NCBI GenBank assembly: GCA_946495675.1
Contig: CAMMDQ010000003.1
Span: 64,453 to 128,452, forward strand
Length of the DNA stretch: 64,000 nucleotides
Direction: 5' to 3'
Source of the DNA: an uncultured Bacillota bacterium
Lineage (GTDB): Bacteria; Bacillota; Clostridia; Christensenellales; UBA1242
The translations under genes and the position numbers were made by a program. The notes under the pieces were generated by a model that was not told the DNA's origin, did no database searches, and saw only the letters and a list, made by a program, of their open reading frames with translations. Below are positions 42,231 through 51,724 of this stretch, in pieces; the first letter of the stretch is position 1; each line of letters opens with the position of its first letter.

Positions 42231-42733
42231 TCATCGTTGTTGGACTGGGAAATATAGGCAGTGAATATGAAAATACCTATCATAACATTGGTTTTATGGT
42301 GGTTGACAAATTGGCTCAAATTTTGTCGACAAGTTTTTCGCTTTCAAAAGACAAGTGTATGGTTGCAAAAAGTTTTTACAAAGGACAAAGCATTATTCTT
42401 GCAAAGCCAATCACATATATGAACAATAGCGGTCAAGCCCTTGCACTCTTAAAAAAACGATACCATGATGGCAAATTTATAGTGGTGGTTGACGATATTG
42501 ATCTGCCGCAAGGCAAAATCCGTTATCGTGAGCATGGCAGTGCTGGCACGCACAATGGCTTAAGATCAATCGTTTCTTTCATTGGCCAAGATTTTGCACG
42601 GGTTAAGGTGGGCATTGGCAGAGATGAAAGTTTGGATCTTGCTGATTTTGTGCTTTCAAAAATTAAAGATAAACAGCTGTTTGAAAATATTGTCAAGCAG
42701 GCGGCAGAAATGGTGCTGGAGAAGATATGCTAG
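42227..42733 (+). CDS. pth: Peptidyl-tRNA hydrolase
   Basis: Frees tRNAs from dropped-off peptidyl-tRNA. 168 residues, slightly short of the usual 185. Key residues are visible: GLGNIG, NTYHNIGF with catalytic His20 (the usual Arg before HN is Tyr), PITYMNNSG, VDDIDLPQGKIR, and GSAGTHNGLRS. It overlaps the GlmU-like gene at its start and mfd at its end, so the three are translated together. Confidence 0.96.
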   Translation: MIIVVGLGNIGSEYENTYHNIGFMVVDKLAQILSTSFSLSKDKCMVAKSFYKGQSIILAKPITYMNNSGQALALLKKRYHDGKFIVVVDDIDLPQGKIRYREHGSAGTHNGLRSIVSFIGQDFARVKVGIGRDESLDLADFVLSKIKDKQLFENIVKQAAEMVLEKIC

Positions 42734-45700
42734 AAAATTTGTTTCAAGATGTCAAACATTTGCTAGGCTACAAAAAAATCTCAGGTGGTGGGGACGGCGA
42801 AAAGGCGATTTTAACTTTGCTTCAAGGCCCATCAATTTTTTTGTCTGACAATTTTGCGAGTGCTGGAAAACTGCGTAGAGCTCTGCTTTTGATGGGTAAA
42901 ACTGCAGAAATCATTTCTTCTGCTGTTGACAGAGAAGAAGGTGAAAGCAATATGCAGCCGTTTGTGGAGAATGTTTGCAAGTTTTTAAACGGACAGCTTG
43001 ACTATCTGATTGTTTTGCCATGCTCAGCAATAGTCAAATTTGACAAAAACGCATTGACATCTTTTGCAATCTCTTGCAATGAAAGTTTGGATTTAACAAA
43101 ACTAAGTCAAAAACTTTCGAGCATCGGTTACGAAAGGGTGGAGCTTGTTTCGCAAAAGGGGCAATTTGCTTTGCGAGGCGAGATTCTGGATATCTTTCCA
43201 GTTACTGAAGAAAATCCGGTCAGAATTGAGTTTTTTGATGATTTGGTGGAAGAAATTCATTTTTTTGACCTTGAAGGCATGAAAAACATTAAAACCATCG
43301 AAAAGATCTCTATAAATCCATGCTCTCTCGTTGACGGCAATGATTGTATTGTTGACTTAAGTGAAAATGTCTTTTTGGATCAAAGTTTGAATTTTAAAAA
43401 AGAAATTGAACTTTTAATGCAAAGTTATAGTGTTTTATCATATTTTGATGAAAAAAACTATGCAACTTTCGATTATATTTATCAAAATAGCAAAGTGGTT
43501 TTTGACAGCCTTGATGATGTTTCCGCTCAGTATAAAATTTCTTCTTTGCCTTCAAGAACCTATTTGACAAATTTTTTGGCTTTAAAAAATGATATTTTAT
43601 CCTATCACAAGATGGGCATGAAAATTGTTCTTTTTGCAGGCAATGAACGATTTAAGCAAAAATTGGAAGAATTTTGCAATGAGAATATGCTTACATGGCA
43701 AGATTTTGACCTAAAAGAGGATTTTGTGCCGGCTTTGTATATTTCGAAGCTTGATTTTCCCTACCAAATTTCTTTTCTTGAGAACAAGATAGTTTGTATT
43801 GGCTCTGACAGCCTTTTTAAGCATCCGACTACAAATTTTTCAAAATCAAAACATTCAGTTTTCTATCTGCCAAAGCTTGGCGATTATGTTGTGCATTCCT
43901 TCCATGGCATAGGAAAGTGCATAAAAATTGAAAGATTGAAAATTGCCGATATCGAAAAAGATTATTTTGTTATTGAATATAAAAATGGCGGCATTTTATA
44001 TCTTCCGAGTGAAGAAGCAAATTCTCTTTCAGCTTATGTTGGCACAGAAGAAAGCCCAAAATTGTCTTCACTTGGCGGGGCTGAATTTGCAAGACTTAAA
44101 GAAAGGGTTCGCTCAAGCGTTAAAGAAATGGCTTTTTCGCTTGCTAAAATCTACAAAGAAAGGCAGGACAAAAAAGGCTTTAAATTTGCTAGAGACGAAT
44201 TTTTGGAAAAACAATTTGCTGATGCTTTTGCTTATCAACTTTCAGCCGATCAAGAAAAAGCAATCATGGATATTGACTATGATATGGAAAACGGCAAAGT
44301 TATGGACAGGCTTATTTGTGGGGATGTTGGCTTTGGCAAAACTGAAGTTGCCATGCGAGCAATTTTCAAATGCGTCTATAATGGTTTGCAGGCAGCCCTT
44401 CTTTGCCCAACAACGATTTTATCTCAGCAGCATTTTGAAACACTTTCAAAAAGGTTTGAAGGATTTGGTGTGAAAGTGCAGGTTGTCAATAGGTTTAAAT
44501 CTGCAAGCCAAGTTAAGCAAATTTTGCAGGATGTCAAGGATGGAAAAGTTGATGTTTTGATTGGCACTCATAGGCTGCTTTCAAATGATGTTTCTTTCAA
44601 AAAACTAGGGCTTTTAGTTTTGGATGAAGAGCAGCGATTTGGGGTTGAACATAAAGAGAAGATCAAAAACAATTTCACTTTGGTTGATGTTTTGACACTT
44701 TCAGCAACACCCATTCCACGAACGCTGAACATGTCTTTATCAGGCATCCGAGATATTTCAGTTATTGAAACGCCGCCTAAAGACAGGCTGCCTATTCAAA
44801 CTTATGTGACCGCTTTTGACGACCAACTCCTAAAAGATGTTTTGCTGCGAGAAAAAGCAAGGGGTGGAATTTCTTTTGTGATTTACAATCGTGTTGAAAA
44901 TATTGATGCTTTTGCTGCGCATCTTTCTATGTTGCTGCCTGATTGCAAGATTGGCTTTGCTCATGGTCAAATGCAAGAGCATCATCTTGAAAAGGTTATT
45001 GAAAATCTTTACGCTGGGCATTACGACATTCTTGTTTCAACAACTTTAATTGAAAATGGGGTTGACATGGCAAAAGCAAACACAATGGTGGTTGTTGATG
45101 CTGACAGGCTGGGACTTAGCACACTTTATCAGTTGCGTGGCCGAATTGGTCGAAGTGATAAGCTCAGCTATGCATATTTGACATATACAAAAGATAAAGT
45201 TTTGACAGAGCAGTCAATAAAAAGGTTGGAAGCGTTGAAAGAGTTTTCAACGCTAGGAAGTGGTTTTAAAATTGCCATGCGAGATTTAGAAATTCGAGGA
45301 GCGGGGAATATTTTTGGCAAACAGCAACATGGTCATATTGCAAAAGTGGGCTACGACATGTATGTGAAGATTTTGGATGAAGAAGTCAAAAACCTTAAAG
45401 GCGAAAAAATCGAAGATAAAAATGATGTCAAACTTGAGGTTGCGATTGATGCATTTATTGACCAAAATTACATTTCTTCCAGTCAAGAACGCATTGTTTA
45501 CTACACTCGCATAAGTGAAATTGAAAATCAAAGCGACAAACAAAGTGTTATCACAAGTCTGCAAGATGCTTTTGGGGCTGTTCCTCAAGAAATCATCAAC
45601 CTTTGCAATTTGGCACATTTACGCAACCTGGCAGGTCGATTTATGATTGAAAAAATCAAAATCAACAATGCTGTGAGTGAAATTTATCTTAAAAAGCAAG

Positions 45701-45861
45701 AACAAATTGTTGATAAACCTCTAGCTGAAAAATTGTCTGCCTTTGGTGGCAAACTCGTTTACGGCACAGCCCTTAAAATTTCTTTCAATTTTGTCGGGAA
45801 TGTGGCAAAAAAGCTTGAAAAAATGTTGGAATTTTTGATTGAAACAACAAAAAATGATTAA
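42727..45861 (+). CDS. mfd: Transcription-repair coupling factor Mfd
   Basis: Displaces stalled RNA polymerase at lesions and recruits UvrA. 1,044 residues, about 100 shorter than in B. subtilis, mainly in the N-terminal UvrB-like half. Seen in order: UvrB-homology region (KGQFALRGEILDIFPV), RNA polymerase-interacting domain (GDYVVHSFHGIGKCIKI), translocase with Walker A GDVGFGKTEVA and DEEQ box (LVLDEEQRFGVEHKE), SATPIPRTL, GRIGRSD, and a C-terminal TRCF domain. Its start overlaps pth by seven bases. A PrsA-like lipoprotein gene follows, the order usual in Clostridia. Confidence 0.98.
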   Translation: MLENLFQDVKHLLGYKKISGGGDGEKAILTLLQGPSIFLSDNFASAGKLRRALLLMGKTAEIISSAVDREEGESNMQPFVENVCKFLNGQLDYLIVLPCSAIVKFDKNALTSFAISCNESLDLTKLSQKLSSIGYERVELVSQKGQFALRGEILDIFPVTEENPVRIEFFDDLVEEIHFFDLEGMKNIKTIEKISINPCSLVDGNDCIVDLSENVFLDQSLNFKKEIELLMQSYSVLSYFDEKNYATFDYIYQNSKVVFDSLDDVSAQYKISSLPSRTYLTNFLALKNDILSYHKMGMKIVLFAGNERFKQKLEEFCNENMLTWQDFDLKEDFVPALYISKLDFPYQISFLENKIVCIGSDSLFKHPTTNFSKSKHSVFYLPKLGDYVVHSFHGIGKCIKIERLKIADIEKDYFVIEYKNGGILYLPSEEANSLSAYVGTEESPKLSSLGGAEFARLKERVRSSVKEMAFSLAKIYKERQDKKGFKFARDEFLEKQFADAFAYQLSADQEKAIMDIDYDMENGKVMDRLICGDVGFGKTEVAMRAIFKCVYNGLQAALLCPTTILSQQHFETLSKRFEGFGVKVQVVNRFKSASQVKQILQDVKDGKVDVLIGTHRLLSNDVSFKKLGLLVLDEEQRFGVEHKEKIKNNFTLVDVLTLSATPIPRTLNMSLSGIRDISVIETPPKDRLPIQTYVTAFDDQLLKDVLLREKARGGISFVIYNRVENIDAFAAHLSMLLPDCKIGFAHGQMQEHHLEKVIENLYAGHYDILVSTTLIENGVDMAKANTMVVVDADRLGLSTLYQLRGRIGRSDKLSYAYLTYTKDKVLTEQSIKRLEALKEFSTLGSGFKIAMRDLEIRGAGNIFGKQQHGHIAKVGYDMYVKILDEEVKNLKGEKIEDKNDVKLEVAIDAFIDQNYISSSQERIVYYTRISEIENQSDKQSVITSLQDAFGAVPQEIINLCNLAHLRNLAGRFMIEKIKINNAVSEIYLKKQEQIVDKPLAEKLSAFGGKLVYGTALKISFNFVGNVAKKLEKMLEFLIETTKND

Positions 45862-45915
45862 AAAAGCTCTGGGATGCAATAATTTTAGTAATTTAAAAAA
45901 GATATATAAATTTGC

Positions 45916-45945
45916 TTGAAATTTTCATGCCATTTGTGCTAAACT
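45916..45945 (+). promoter_or_regulatory. Promoter of the PrsA-like gene
   Basis: TTGAAA, 18-bp spacer, TAAACT with extended TGC. Confidence 0.6.
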
Positions 45946-45997
45946 TTAATGTGTGATTTTAAATTAAGTAAATTTATCCACTTGCTATGGAGAATAT

Positions 45998-47791
45998 ATG
46001 AAAAAAAGATTTTTAGGGCTACTGTTATGTTTTACTCTTTTTAGCATGTCAATTTTGACAGGTTGTTCTTTGTTCACGCAAAACACCGAATTATATTACA
46101 ACACCATCGTTGCAACGCTTGTGAAAGATGATCGTACAATCGAAATCACCAAGCAAGAGTTGATTGAAATGTATATGAGCTATGGTTCTATGTATGAGCA
46201 ATATTATGGCTATTCAACTGAAGAGGCTTATCAAATGTCTCTCACCTTGGTTGAAAACAATAAAATAAGCATAGTTGAAGGCGAAAAAATTGTTCAAGAA
46301 AGGGGCGGACTGACGAAAAAAGAGAAGTCTTATATTTGGCAGGAAACAATGGATGCCTTACTAGACAATTTTGACAGATACTATCAACAAATCATTGAGG
46401 CGGAAGATGAAAGCGAGTCTGATGATATAACTTTTGAAGGTTACCAAAAAACTGCTAAAATTGAAAATGGTCAAATCGTTCGAGAAAATGTTCCTACAAA
46501 AGTGATTGATGAATATGATTATGACGAAAGTAATGCTCACGATTATTCAAATGAAGAAGATAAAAAATTGATTTATACAAATCTTATTGGTCATGTGACA
46601 AGCGGAGATGAAAATTATCGAGAAGCATTTGAAGATTATAAGCAAGCTCTTATTTCATCAGAACAGGGATTAAACCTTTCCACGGATACTCCAAGCCTTT
46701 TTGAAAGGGAAATTGAAAGGCTGAGCAAACTTATGTATGAAACCTATATGTCAACAGTTTACTCAGAACAATTTGAAACTTATGACGAAGCTTCTTATGT
46801 GACAATGAGTGATATTCTTGCTCTTTATTCTAGCAAAGTTCGACGAGATTATGTTCAGTATCAAATTGAAGACAGCTCAGAATACGACAGCACAATTCAA
46901 AGCAATGCAGCAGGTGTTTATTACTACAAAAATGGCGAAGAAGACACAAAATACTTCACTGTTGCAAACATTTTGATTATGTTTGATGAAACGCAACAGG
47001 AGAAATACAACGAAATTTATGAAAGATTTTATGGTCAATCTCCTGACGAAGGCGATCCGCCAGAAGAACTTGTGAATAGTGATGTAAGCTATGATGGCAG
47101 CTATTCAAGAACTGATTTTGAAAATGATTTGACAGCGCTTTACAATCAACTTAAGCCTGTTGTAAGACAGAAAGAAGGAGAGTCAAACATCTATAAAGAA
47201 GTCGAGTCTAATTTGACCCAAGATACTCTTTTGCAAAACATAAAAACTCAACTTTCAAACGAGTCTAATTTGAATAATAAAGCAGACCTAATAAACCAGT
47301 ATATTTATATGTATAATGAAGATGAAGGAATGTTTAATGCTGAATCTTGTTATGTTGTTGGTGTTGATTCAAATGGAGAAGGTGTGTCAAGCTTCGTTCA
47401 ATCATTTGAAGATGCAGCTATTGCTCTTTACAACAATGGGCAGGGGAAATTTGGTGATGTGTCACCAAATTATGTAAGATCGAATTATGGTTTGCACATC
47501 ATTATTTACACAGGCCCTGCACAAAATGAAAATATCGCAAAACTTTTGACTACTGCTAATGAAAATTTCACTTTGAGTTACTCTCAAGGTGACGAAAATG
47601 ACCCAGACAGCGCGATTTACACACTTTATCACACAAGAGTAAATCCACTTGTTGACAAAACATATTTTGATGTGCTATATGATGAAATTTATCAAGATGA
47701 TGCTGCAAATTTGCAATCATTAGATATAGAAGAGCTGCGTAATGAATATGCTATAACACATTTTGTTGATCGCTATTCTGATTTGTTTTAA
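45998..47791 (+). CDS. PrsA/SurA-like lipoprotein, parvulin-type foldase
   Basis: 597 residues. Signal peptide with lipobox LTGC places it as a membrane-anchored lipoprotein outside the cell. The N-terminal and middle parts are helical and acidic (EAEDESESDDI), as in SurA-type chaperones. Around residues 475-510, the segment QGKFGDVSPNYVRSNYGLHI resembles the end of a PpiC rotamase domain. Length is about twice that of B. subtilis PrsA. Position after mfd matches the pth-mfd-prsA order seen in many Clostridia. It probably assists folding of exported proteins, including the large surface proteins here. Rotamase activity is uncertain. Confidence 0.75.
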   Translation: MKKRFLGLLLCFTLFSMSILTGCSLFTQNTELYYNTIVATLVKDDRTIEITKQELIEMYMSYGSMYEQYYGYSTEEAYQMSLTLVENNKISIVEGEKIVQERGGLTKKEKSYIWQETMDALLDNFDRYYQQIIEAEDESESDDITFEGYQKTAKIENGQIVRENVPTKVIDEYDYDESNAHDYSNEEDKKLIYTNLIGHVTSGDENYREAFEDYKQALISSEQGLNLSTDTPSLFEREIERLSKLMYETYMSTVYSEQFETYDEASYVTMSDILALYSSKVRRDYVQYQIEDSSEYDSTIQSNAAGVYYYKNGEEDTKYFTVANILIMFDETQQEKYNEIYERFYGQSPDEGDPPEELVNSDVSYDGSYSRTDFENDLTALYNQLKPVVRQKEGESNIYKEVESNLTQDTLLQNIKTQLSNESNLNNKADLINQYIYMYNEDEGMFNAESCYVVGVDSNGEGVSSFVQSFEDAAIALYNNGQGKFGDVSPNYVRSNYGLHIIIYTGPAQNENIAKLLTTANENFTLSYSQGDENDPDSAIYTLYHTRVNPLVDKTYFDVLYDEIYQDDAANLQSLDIEELRNEYAITHFVDRYSDLF

Positions 47792-47812
47792 TTAAATCAA
47801 ACATAAGTTATA

Positions 47813-47849
47813 AAATGTTCTTGTTAAGTTGACAAGAACATTTTTATTT
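47813..47849 (+). terminator. Terminator of the PrsA-like gene
   Basis: Perfect 12-bp stem AAATGTTCTTGT/ACAAGAACATTT with a seven-base loop and T-rich tail. Its right arm contains the -35 of the next promoter. Confidence 0.88.
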
Positions 47850-47857
47850 GTTAAACT
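47829..47857 (+). promoter_or_regulatory. Promoter embedded in the preceding terminator, leaderless gene
   Basis: TTGACA, 17-bp spacer, TAAACT, ending six bases before ATG at 47864. The TTGACA lies in the loop and right arm of the terminator. Confidence 0.7.
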
Positions 47858-47863
47858 AGGTCT

Positions 47864-49363
47864 ATGCAAAACTCTGACAATCAGCAAAATGAAAAAAAAG
47901 CATTGCAGCTTTCGATTGACGGAACAGCTGTAGACAAAGTCGCTCAAAATTTGGAAGAAGAGGCGGCTGGCATTGCTGATGAAAATGATTTATCACATTT
48001 TAAAGGTAAAGTTTTTTATCCGGTGGGTAGGTCCAAACTGGTTTTTAATAATAAAAGTTTGCTCAAAAAAAAGGAAAATCAAACAAAAGAAAATTTCCTT
48101 AGTGTGATTAAAAGAAAACTTGGTTTTCAACAGCTCAGACTTAAAGCAGAAAGTGCTTTTGCAAAACCTATGAGCGAGCAGGAACAAAAAGAAAAACTCG
48201 CAGAAGCTGAGAAGTCTGTTTCGAAAAAAAGCAGCAAAAAAAGCAAGCTGAAAAATTTGATTTTTTTCTTCATCAACATTGCTATTGTTGCAGGAATTTT
48301 GACTTACCAACTGACACAAGAAGAATTTGCACCTCTTTCAGGATTAAGATTTGATTGGACTGCTCTTTTGGTTGTGATAGCTTTATACTGTGGATTGCTG
48401 TTTGCAGAAACCTTGACAATGGGCTATCTGATGAAAATTTCGACAAACAAATGGGCTCTTGGTTTTTCTTTCAAATTGACTTATATCGGCAGATATTATG
48501 ACAATGTTACACCGATGTCAACAGGTGGGCAGCCTTTTCAAATTGCCTATTCCAAATCGCATGGATTGCCAATGCATACTTCATTGTCGATTCCATTTGG
48601 AAAGTATATCTTTGGACAAATCGCATGGTTTATTCTTAGTGTGATATGCCTTATTTACAGCTTTGCTGTTATGAATATGAATGTTTTTGTTATGACAACA
48701 AGTATAATTGGGTTTGTTTTAGGTTCAGTTGTGCTTGTGGTTACTGTCTTTTTGTGCATTTGCAAAACTGTTGGGAAAAAATTGGTTGTTAAAGTTTTAA
48801 AACTACTTTACAAAATGAAAATAATCAAAAATTATGACAAGCAGTATGAAAAAATCACTAAATATATCAGTGATTTCCAAGATGTTATGCAGCAATATGC
48901 AAAAAGTCCAAAAGATTTTCTGTTTCTTGTTGGAATGAGCTTGCTTAGGATGGTTTTCCATTATTCAATCCCATTTTTTATCATTTACTTTTTCAATGGT
49001 GGGATTGACGGCTCCATGTTTATACCTGTTTTTGTAATGTGTAATTTGGTAGATATGGCCTCATCCTTCTTCCCGTTGCCTGGTGGTTCAGGCATGAATG
49101 AAATTTCATTTGCTGCAGCCTTTGGCTCTATTGTTGGGCAAAACAATATTCTTGTGTGGGTGTTGCTTGGATGGCGTTTCTTCTCATACTACATTTATCT
49201 ATTGCAAGGCATTATAATTCTATCCTACGATGTCAGCTATGGCAACAGAAAGTATCGTTGGAATGTTTGCCGTCAAAATTTGATTGAAGAAAGCAACCAA
49301 TTTAAGCAGATTCAAATTGACAATTTCAGATTAGCCCGTTCTCGTAGAAGAAAAAAGGTGTAA
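47864..49363 (+). CDS. Lysylphosphatidylglycerol synthase-type membrane protein (flippase-like domain)
   Basis: 499 residues. A cytoplasmic N-terminal part of about 130 residues is Lys/Glu/Ser-rich (KPMSEQEQKEKLAEAEKSVS). Then about eight membrane segments of the UPF0104/LPG-synthase TM family, with the signature LTYIGRYYDNVTPMSTGGQP and later SSFFPLPGGSGMNEISFAAA. The C-terminal aminoacyl-transferase domain of MprF is absent, so this is a stand-alone flippase-like protein, likely for a lipid or glycolipid. Translation seems leaderless; only AGG is seen, three bases from the ATG. Confidence 0.88.
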   Translation: MQNSDNQQNEKKALQLSIDGTAVDKVAQNLEEEAAGIADENDLSHFKGKVFYPVGRSKLVFNNKSLLKKKENQTKENFLSVIKRKLGFQQLRLKAESAFAKPMSEQEQKEKLAEAEKSVSKKSSKKSKLKNLIFFFINIAIVAGILTYQLTQEEFAPLSGLRFDWTALLVVIALYCGLLFAETLTMGYLMKISTNKWALGFSFKLTYIGRYYDNVTPMSTGGQPFQIAYSKSHGLPMHTSLSIPFGKYIFGQIAWFILSVICLIYSFAVMNMNVFVMTTSIIGFVLGSVVLVVTVFLCICKTVGKKLVVKVLKLLYKMKIIKNYDKQYEKITKYISDFQDVMQQYAKSPKDFLFLVGMSLLRMVFHYSIPFFIIYFFNGGIDGSMFIPVFVMCNLVDMASSFFPLPGGSGMNEISFAAAFGSIVGQNNILVWVLLGWRFFSYYIYLLQGIIILSYDVSYGNRKYRWNVCRQNLIEESNQFKQIQIDNFRLARSRRRKKV

Positions 49364-49415
49364 CTTGTTGTTTAGTTAGTGAATAAAATCGTTTTGAGCC
49401 GACCAAAATATTTGT

Positions 49416-49973
49416 ATGAAAATCGACAAATCAAATTTTGGTTGGCTTTTTGCATGTATCGGGCTTGTTTTGCTTTTGGTCCTAAGTGTTTATCTTGGCA
49501 AAAGCGGCTTTTTTTTCACAACAGAAAATACCTATACAACTGATTTGATTTTGGGACAGAGTATCGAGTGTGGTTTGCAAAAAAATCAATCAACCAGTGC
49601 ATCTTTAAATTTTTCAGGTGGATTTTTGCCAGATGAAAGATTACCTCAAGTTGTTGCTGTCAAAAATATGGATGGTGAAGCCTCTTTGTATTTAAGAGCC
49701 AAGGTTTTTGTTTATTCTTCACAAAATCAAATTTTGGATGTTGATATAGTTGAAAATAGTAATTGGGTCAAAAATGATGATGGATATTTTTATTACAACG
49801 ACCTGATTCAGCCAAACGAGAAGGTGAGTTTGTGCTCGCATGTTATTCTTGGAAGTCAAGATTTTCAACCTGTAAGCTGGAAAAAATATATTTTGACTTT
49901 TGTATTTGAAACCCTAGACAGCAATCTTGATGTTCAAACAATTTGGGGCAGCCAAGCGGGTGAAAATGTTTGA
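49416..49973 (+). CDS. Secreted TasA/camelysin-like beta-sandwich protein (tentative)
   Basis: 185 residues: an N-terminal hydrophobic helix (LFACIGLVLLLVLSVYLG), then a soluble beta-rich domain. The segments SLYLRAKVFVYSS, NWVKNDDGYFYYNDLIQPNE and ILTFVFETLDS follow the plan of TasA/CalY-type proteins, in which a sentence-like NxGxxxxYVR strand precedes a W...DGYYYY...L.PGE hairpin. The match is by eye and moderate. No ribosome site precedes ATG. A TGAATA 18 bp before CAAAATA loosely resembles a SigG promoter. A small Pro-rich membrane gene follows. Confidence 0.5.
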   Translation: MKIDKSNFGWLFACIGLVLLLVLSVYLGKSGFFFTTENTYTTDLILGQSIECGLQKNQSTSASLNFSGGFLPDERLPQVVAVKNMDGEASLYLRAKVFVYSSQNQILDVDIVENSNWVKNDDGYFYYNDLIQPNEKVSLCSHVILGSQDFQPVSWKKYILTFVFETLDSNLDVQTIWGSQAGENV

Positions 49974-50018
49974 CAAAATTTAAAATATTCAATTATAATA
50001 TTTTCAAAGGAGTTTAGC

Positions 50019-50207
50019 ATGCCATTTGTTCCACCACCACCGCCACCAAATTTTAAAAAACCAGAGTATAACACTGAAAAGCAAACTATCGGCACAGAAG
50101 ATAAACGAGATACAAGAGAAAAGGGCAGAAAAATTTTATTTTCAGCACTAGCAGTGCTTTGTTTTGTTGTTGCCATTGTTATGTTCACTTTAATGACAGT
50201 TTTATAA
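50019..50207 (+). CDS. Small Pro-rich single-pass membrane protein
   Basis: 62 residues: N-terminal MPFVPPPPPPNFKKPE, a charged middle (EDKRDTREKGRK), and one membrane helix (ILFSALAVLCFVVAIVMFTL). AAAGGAG six bases before ATG supports a real gene. The family is not recognised. It lies between two secreted proteins on the same strand just upstream of the sporulation cluster. Confidence 0.65.
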   Translation: MPFVPPPPPPNFKKPEYNTEKQTIGTEDKRDTREKGRKILFSALAVLCFVVAIVMFTLMTVL

Positions 50208-50262
50208 CAAAATTCTGCAAAAAAAGTTTATTATAGATTTTTAAATAGGCAATCATTTTTTT

Positions 50263-50706
50263 ATGAAAAATTTGGTTGCTTTTTTATTTTTATCGATATT
50301 GCTGTTTGTATTTTGTTATTTCGATTTTTCTCCATCGCTGCCGTTTTCTTCAGCAGTGAGAGCAAGTTTTGTGCTAAAGCAGCAGGTTGAAGGTTATGAT
50401 TATGTGCAAAATGGTGATGAATATATAGTCGAGGTTTACAGCGATATTGAAAGTTTTTATCAAAAATATTCAGACAAAATCAAAGGATTTAATTTGTATT
50501 TTTCTGAGAATGCTGAGCAAATAATTCAAACTTTATCAGGTCAAATTTATAGATCGCAAGATGTTGAAGGTATGAAAATTTATTATGGTTACACAAATTT
50601 ATATAATGATTTTCGTTATGTGTCAGGCAAAAAAATAAATGTTCAGATTGCAGAGCAAGAAAATCAGGTGATTGTCGGATTTCCGCTCATTTTGACGGGC
50701 TTTTAG
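50263..50706 (+). CDS. YwmB-like secreted protein (tentative)
   Basis: 147 residues: N-terminal hydrophobic segment (LVAFLFLSILLFVFCYFDFS), then a small alpha/beta domain. The C-terminal part (YYGYTNLYNDFRYVSGKKIN, NQVIVGFPLILTGF) recalls the end of YwmB-family proteins, in which a final strand reads xIxIGxPLILxxY. B. subtilis and many Clostridia have ywmB beside spoIIQ-type and spoIIID genes, and a spoIIQ-like gene follows here, which supports the idea. Shorter than B. subtilis YwmB. No clear ribosome site. Confidence 0.5.
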   Translation: MKNLVAFLFLSILLFVFCYFDFSPSLPFSSAVRASFVLKQQVEGYDYVQNGDEYIVEVYSDIESFYQKYSDKIKGFNLYFSENAEQIIQTLSGQIYRSQDVEGMKIYYGYTNLYNDFRYVSGKKINVQIAEQENQVIVGFPLILTGF

Positions 50707-50779
50707 CAAAAAGTTATTCTAGTGAAAAATTATGTATAAAATAATTTCTTCTGGCAATAAACTTGGCAGGAGGTAAGAA

Positions 50780-51340
50780 ATGGAAATCACAAAGAAAAAC
50801 AAATTTGTCGAGTTTTTCAAAAACTACTGGATGTATGTTGCTGTTGGAGTTGTTGTGATTGTTGTTGCAATCACAGTTGGCCTTCTTGCAGGCAGAGGGA
50901 GCGTTCCAACAACATCGCCAAGCCTTGAATTTTCATTGCCTATGAGCGAGGCAAGCATTGTGAAAGACTTTTCATCCACAGAGCTTCAAGAAAACACGAC
51001 ATTAAATCAATGGGAGGCTCATCTTTCTGTTGATTTCACTTCAGATAATGCTGATGTGTTTGCTGTTCTTGACGGAACCGTAACAGATGTAAGCTACGAT
51101 ATACTTAACGGATACAAGGTTGAAATCACTCACGATGGCGGCTTTGTAAGCACCTATAGTTCTTTGGCAGAAGAACCTGTAGTGCAAGAAGGAGATTCAG
51201 TTGCTTCTGGCGAAAAGATTGGCTCAATCAGCAGCACTGCAACCTTTGAATCCGATCTTGGTGATCACCTTCATTTTACTCTATATCTGAATGAAGAGCC
51301 TGTTGATCCAAACAATTATCTTGATTTGCAAAACAAATAA
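50780..51340 (+). CDS. spoIIQ: SpoIIQ-like LytM (M23) membrane protein
   Basis: 186 residues. One membrane helix (YWMYVAVGVVVIVVAITVGLL), a linker, then a LytM domain with the motif WEAHLSVDF (H-x3-D) and HLHFTLY (HxH), so the zinc ligands are kept, as in clostridial SpoIIQ. The YSSLAEEPVVQEGDSVASGE turn is the family signature. SpoIIQ in the forespore membrane binds SpoIIIAH of the mother cell to link the two compartments during engulfment. GGAGG lies six bases before ATG. An imperfect SigF-like -10 (GGCAATAAAC) with GTATA upstream is present. Context with spoIIID supports the assignment; a generic M23 peptidase is the alternative. Confidence 0.78.
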   Translation: MEITKKNKFVEFFKNYWMYVAVGVVVIVVAITVGLLAGRGSVPTTSPSLEFSLPMSEASIVKDFSSTELQENTTLNQWEAHLSVDFTSDNADVFAVLDGTVTDVSYDILNGYKVEITHDGGFVSTYSSLAEEPVVQEGDSVASGEKIGSISSTATFESDLGDHLHFTLYLNEEPVDPNNYLDLQNK

Positions 51341-51366
51341 GCAGATTTTCTGCTTATTTTGTTTTG
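51336..51366 (+). terminator. Terminator of spoIIQ-like gene
   Basis: AATAAGCAGA/TCTGCTTATT stem with a three-base loop and TTGTTTTG tail, starting at the stop codon. Confidence 0.85.
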
Positions 51367-51391
51367 TATATTTGCTTAATTGTGATATAAT
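51364..51391 (+). promoter_or_regulatory. Promoter of acpP
   Basis: TTGTAT, 16-bp spacer, TATAAT with extended TGA. Confidence 0.65.
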
Positions 51392-51406
51392 GCACTTGGA
51401 GGATTT

Positions 51407-51643
51407 ATGAAAACAATCGACAAAGTAAAACAGATAATTGCAGAACAACTTTGCATTTCAACTGATGATATTTCTGATACAGCAAATGTTGTAGAAGATT
51501 TGGGGGCAGACTCTTTGGATATCGTCGAAATGCTTATGACTTTTGAAGACGAATTTAATGTTTCAATCCCTGATGAACAACTGAAACAGCTTAGCGACAT
51601 ACCTTCAATTGTCAATTTGATTGAACAATATACAAAAAAATAA
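51407..51643 (+). CDS. acpP: Acyl carrier protein
   Basis: 78 residues, standard length. The phosphopantetheine attachment Ser lies in LGADSLDIVEMLM, and flanking helices match type II fatty-acid synthesis ACPs. GGAGG is seven bases before ATG. It is placed between spoIIQ-like and spoIIID, away from other fatty-acid genes, with its own promoter and terminator, so it is separately controlled. Confidence 0.95.
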   Translation: MKTIDKVKQIIAEQLCISTDDISDTANVVEDLGADSLDIVEMLMTFEDEFNVSIPDEQLKQLSDIPSIVNLIEQYTKK

Positions 51644-51689
51644 GATTTAATCTTAAAATTCAGCCAACTTATTTATAAAAATTTAATCA

Positions 51690-51716
51690 AAAGCTCTCAA
51701 ACTTGAGAGCTTTCGT
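51690..51716 (+). terminator. Terminator of acpP
   Basis: AAGCTCTCAA/TTGAGAGCTT perfect stem with a two-base loop. The T-run is a few bases away (TCGTCATTTTTT), so efficiency is uncertain. Confidence 0.6.
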
Positions 51717-51724
51717 CATTTTTT

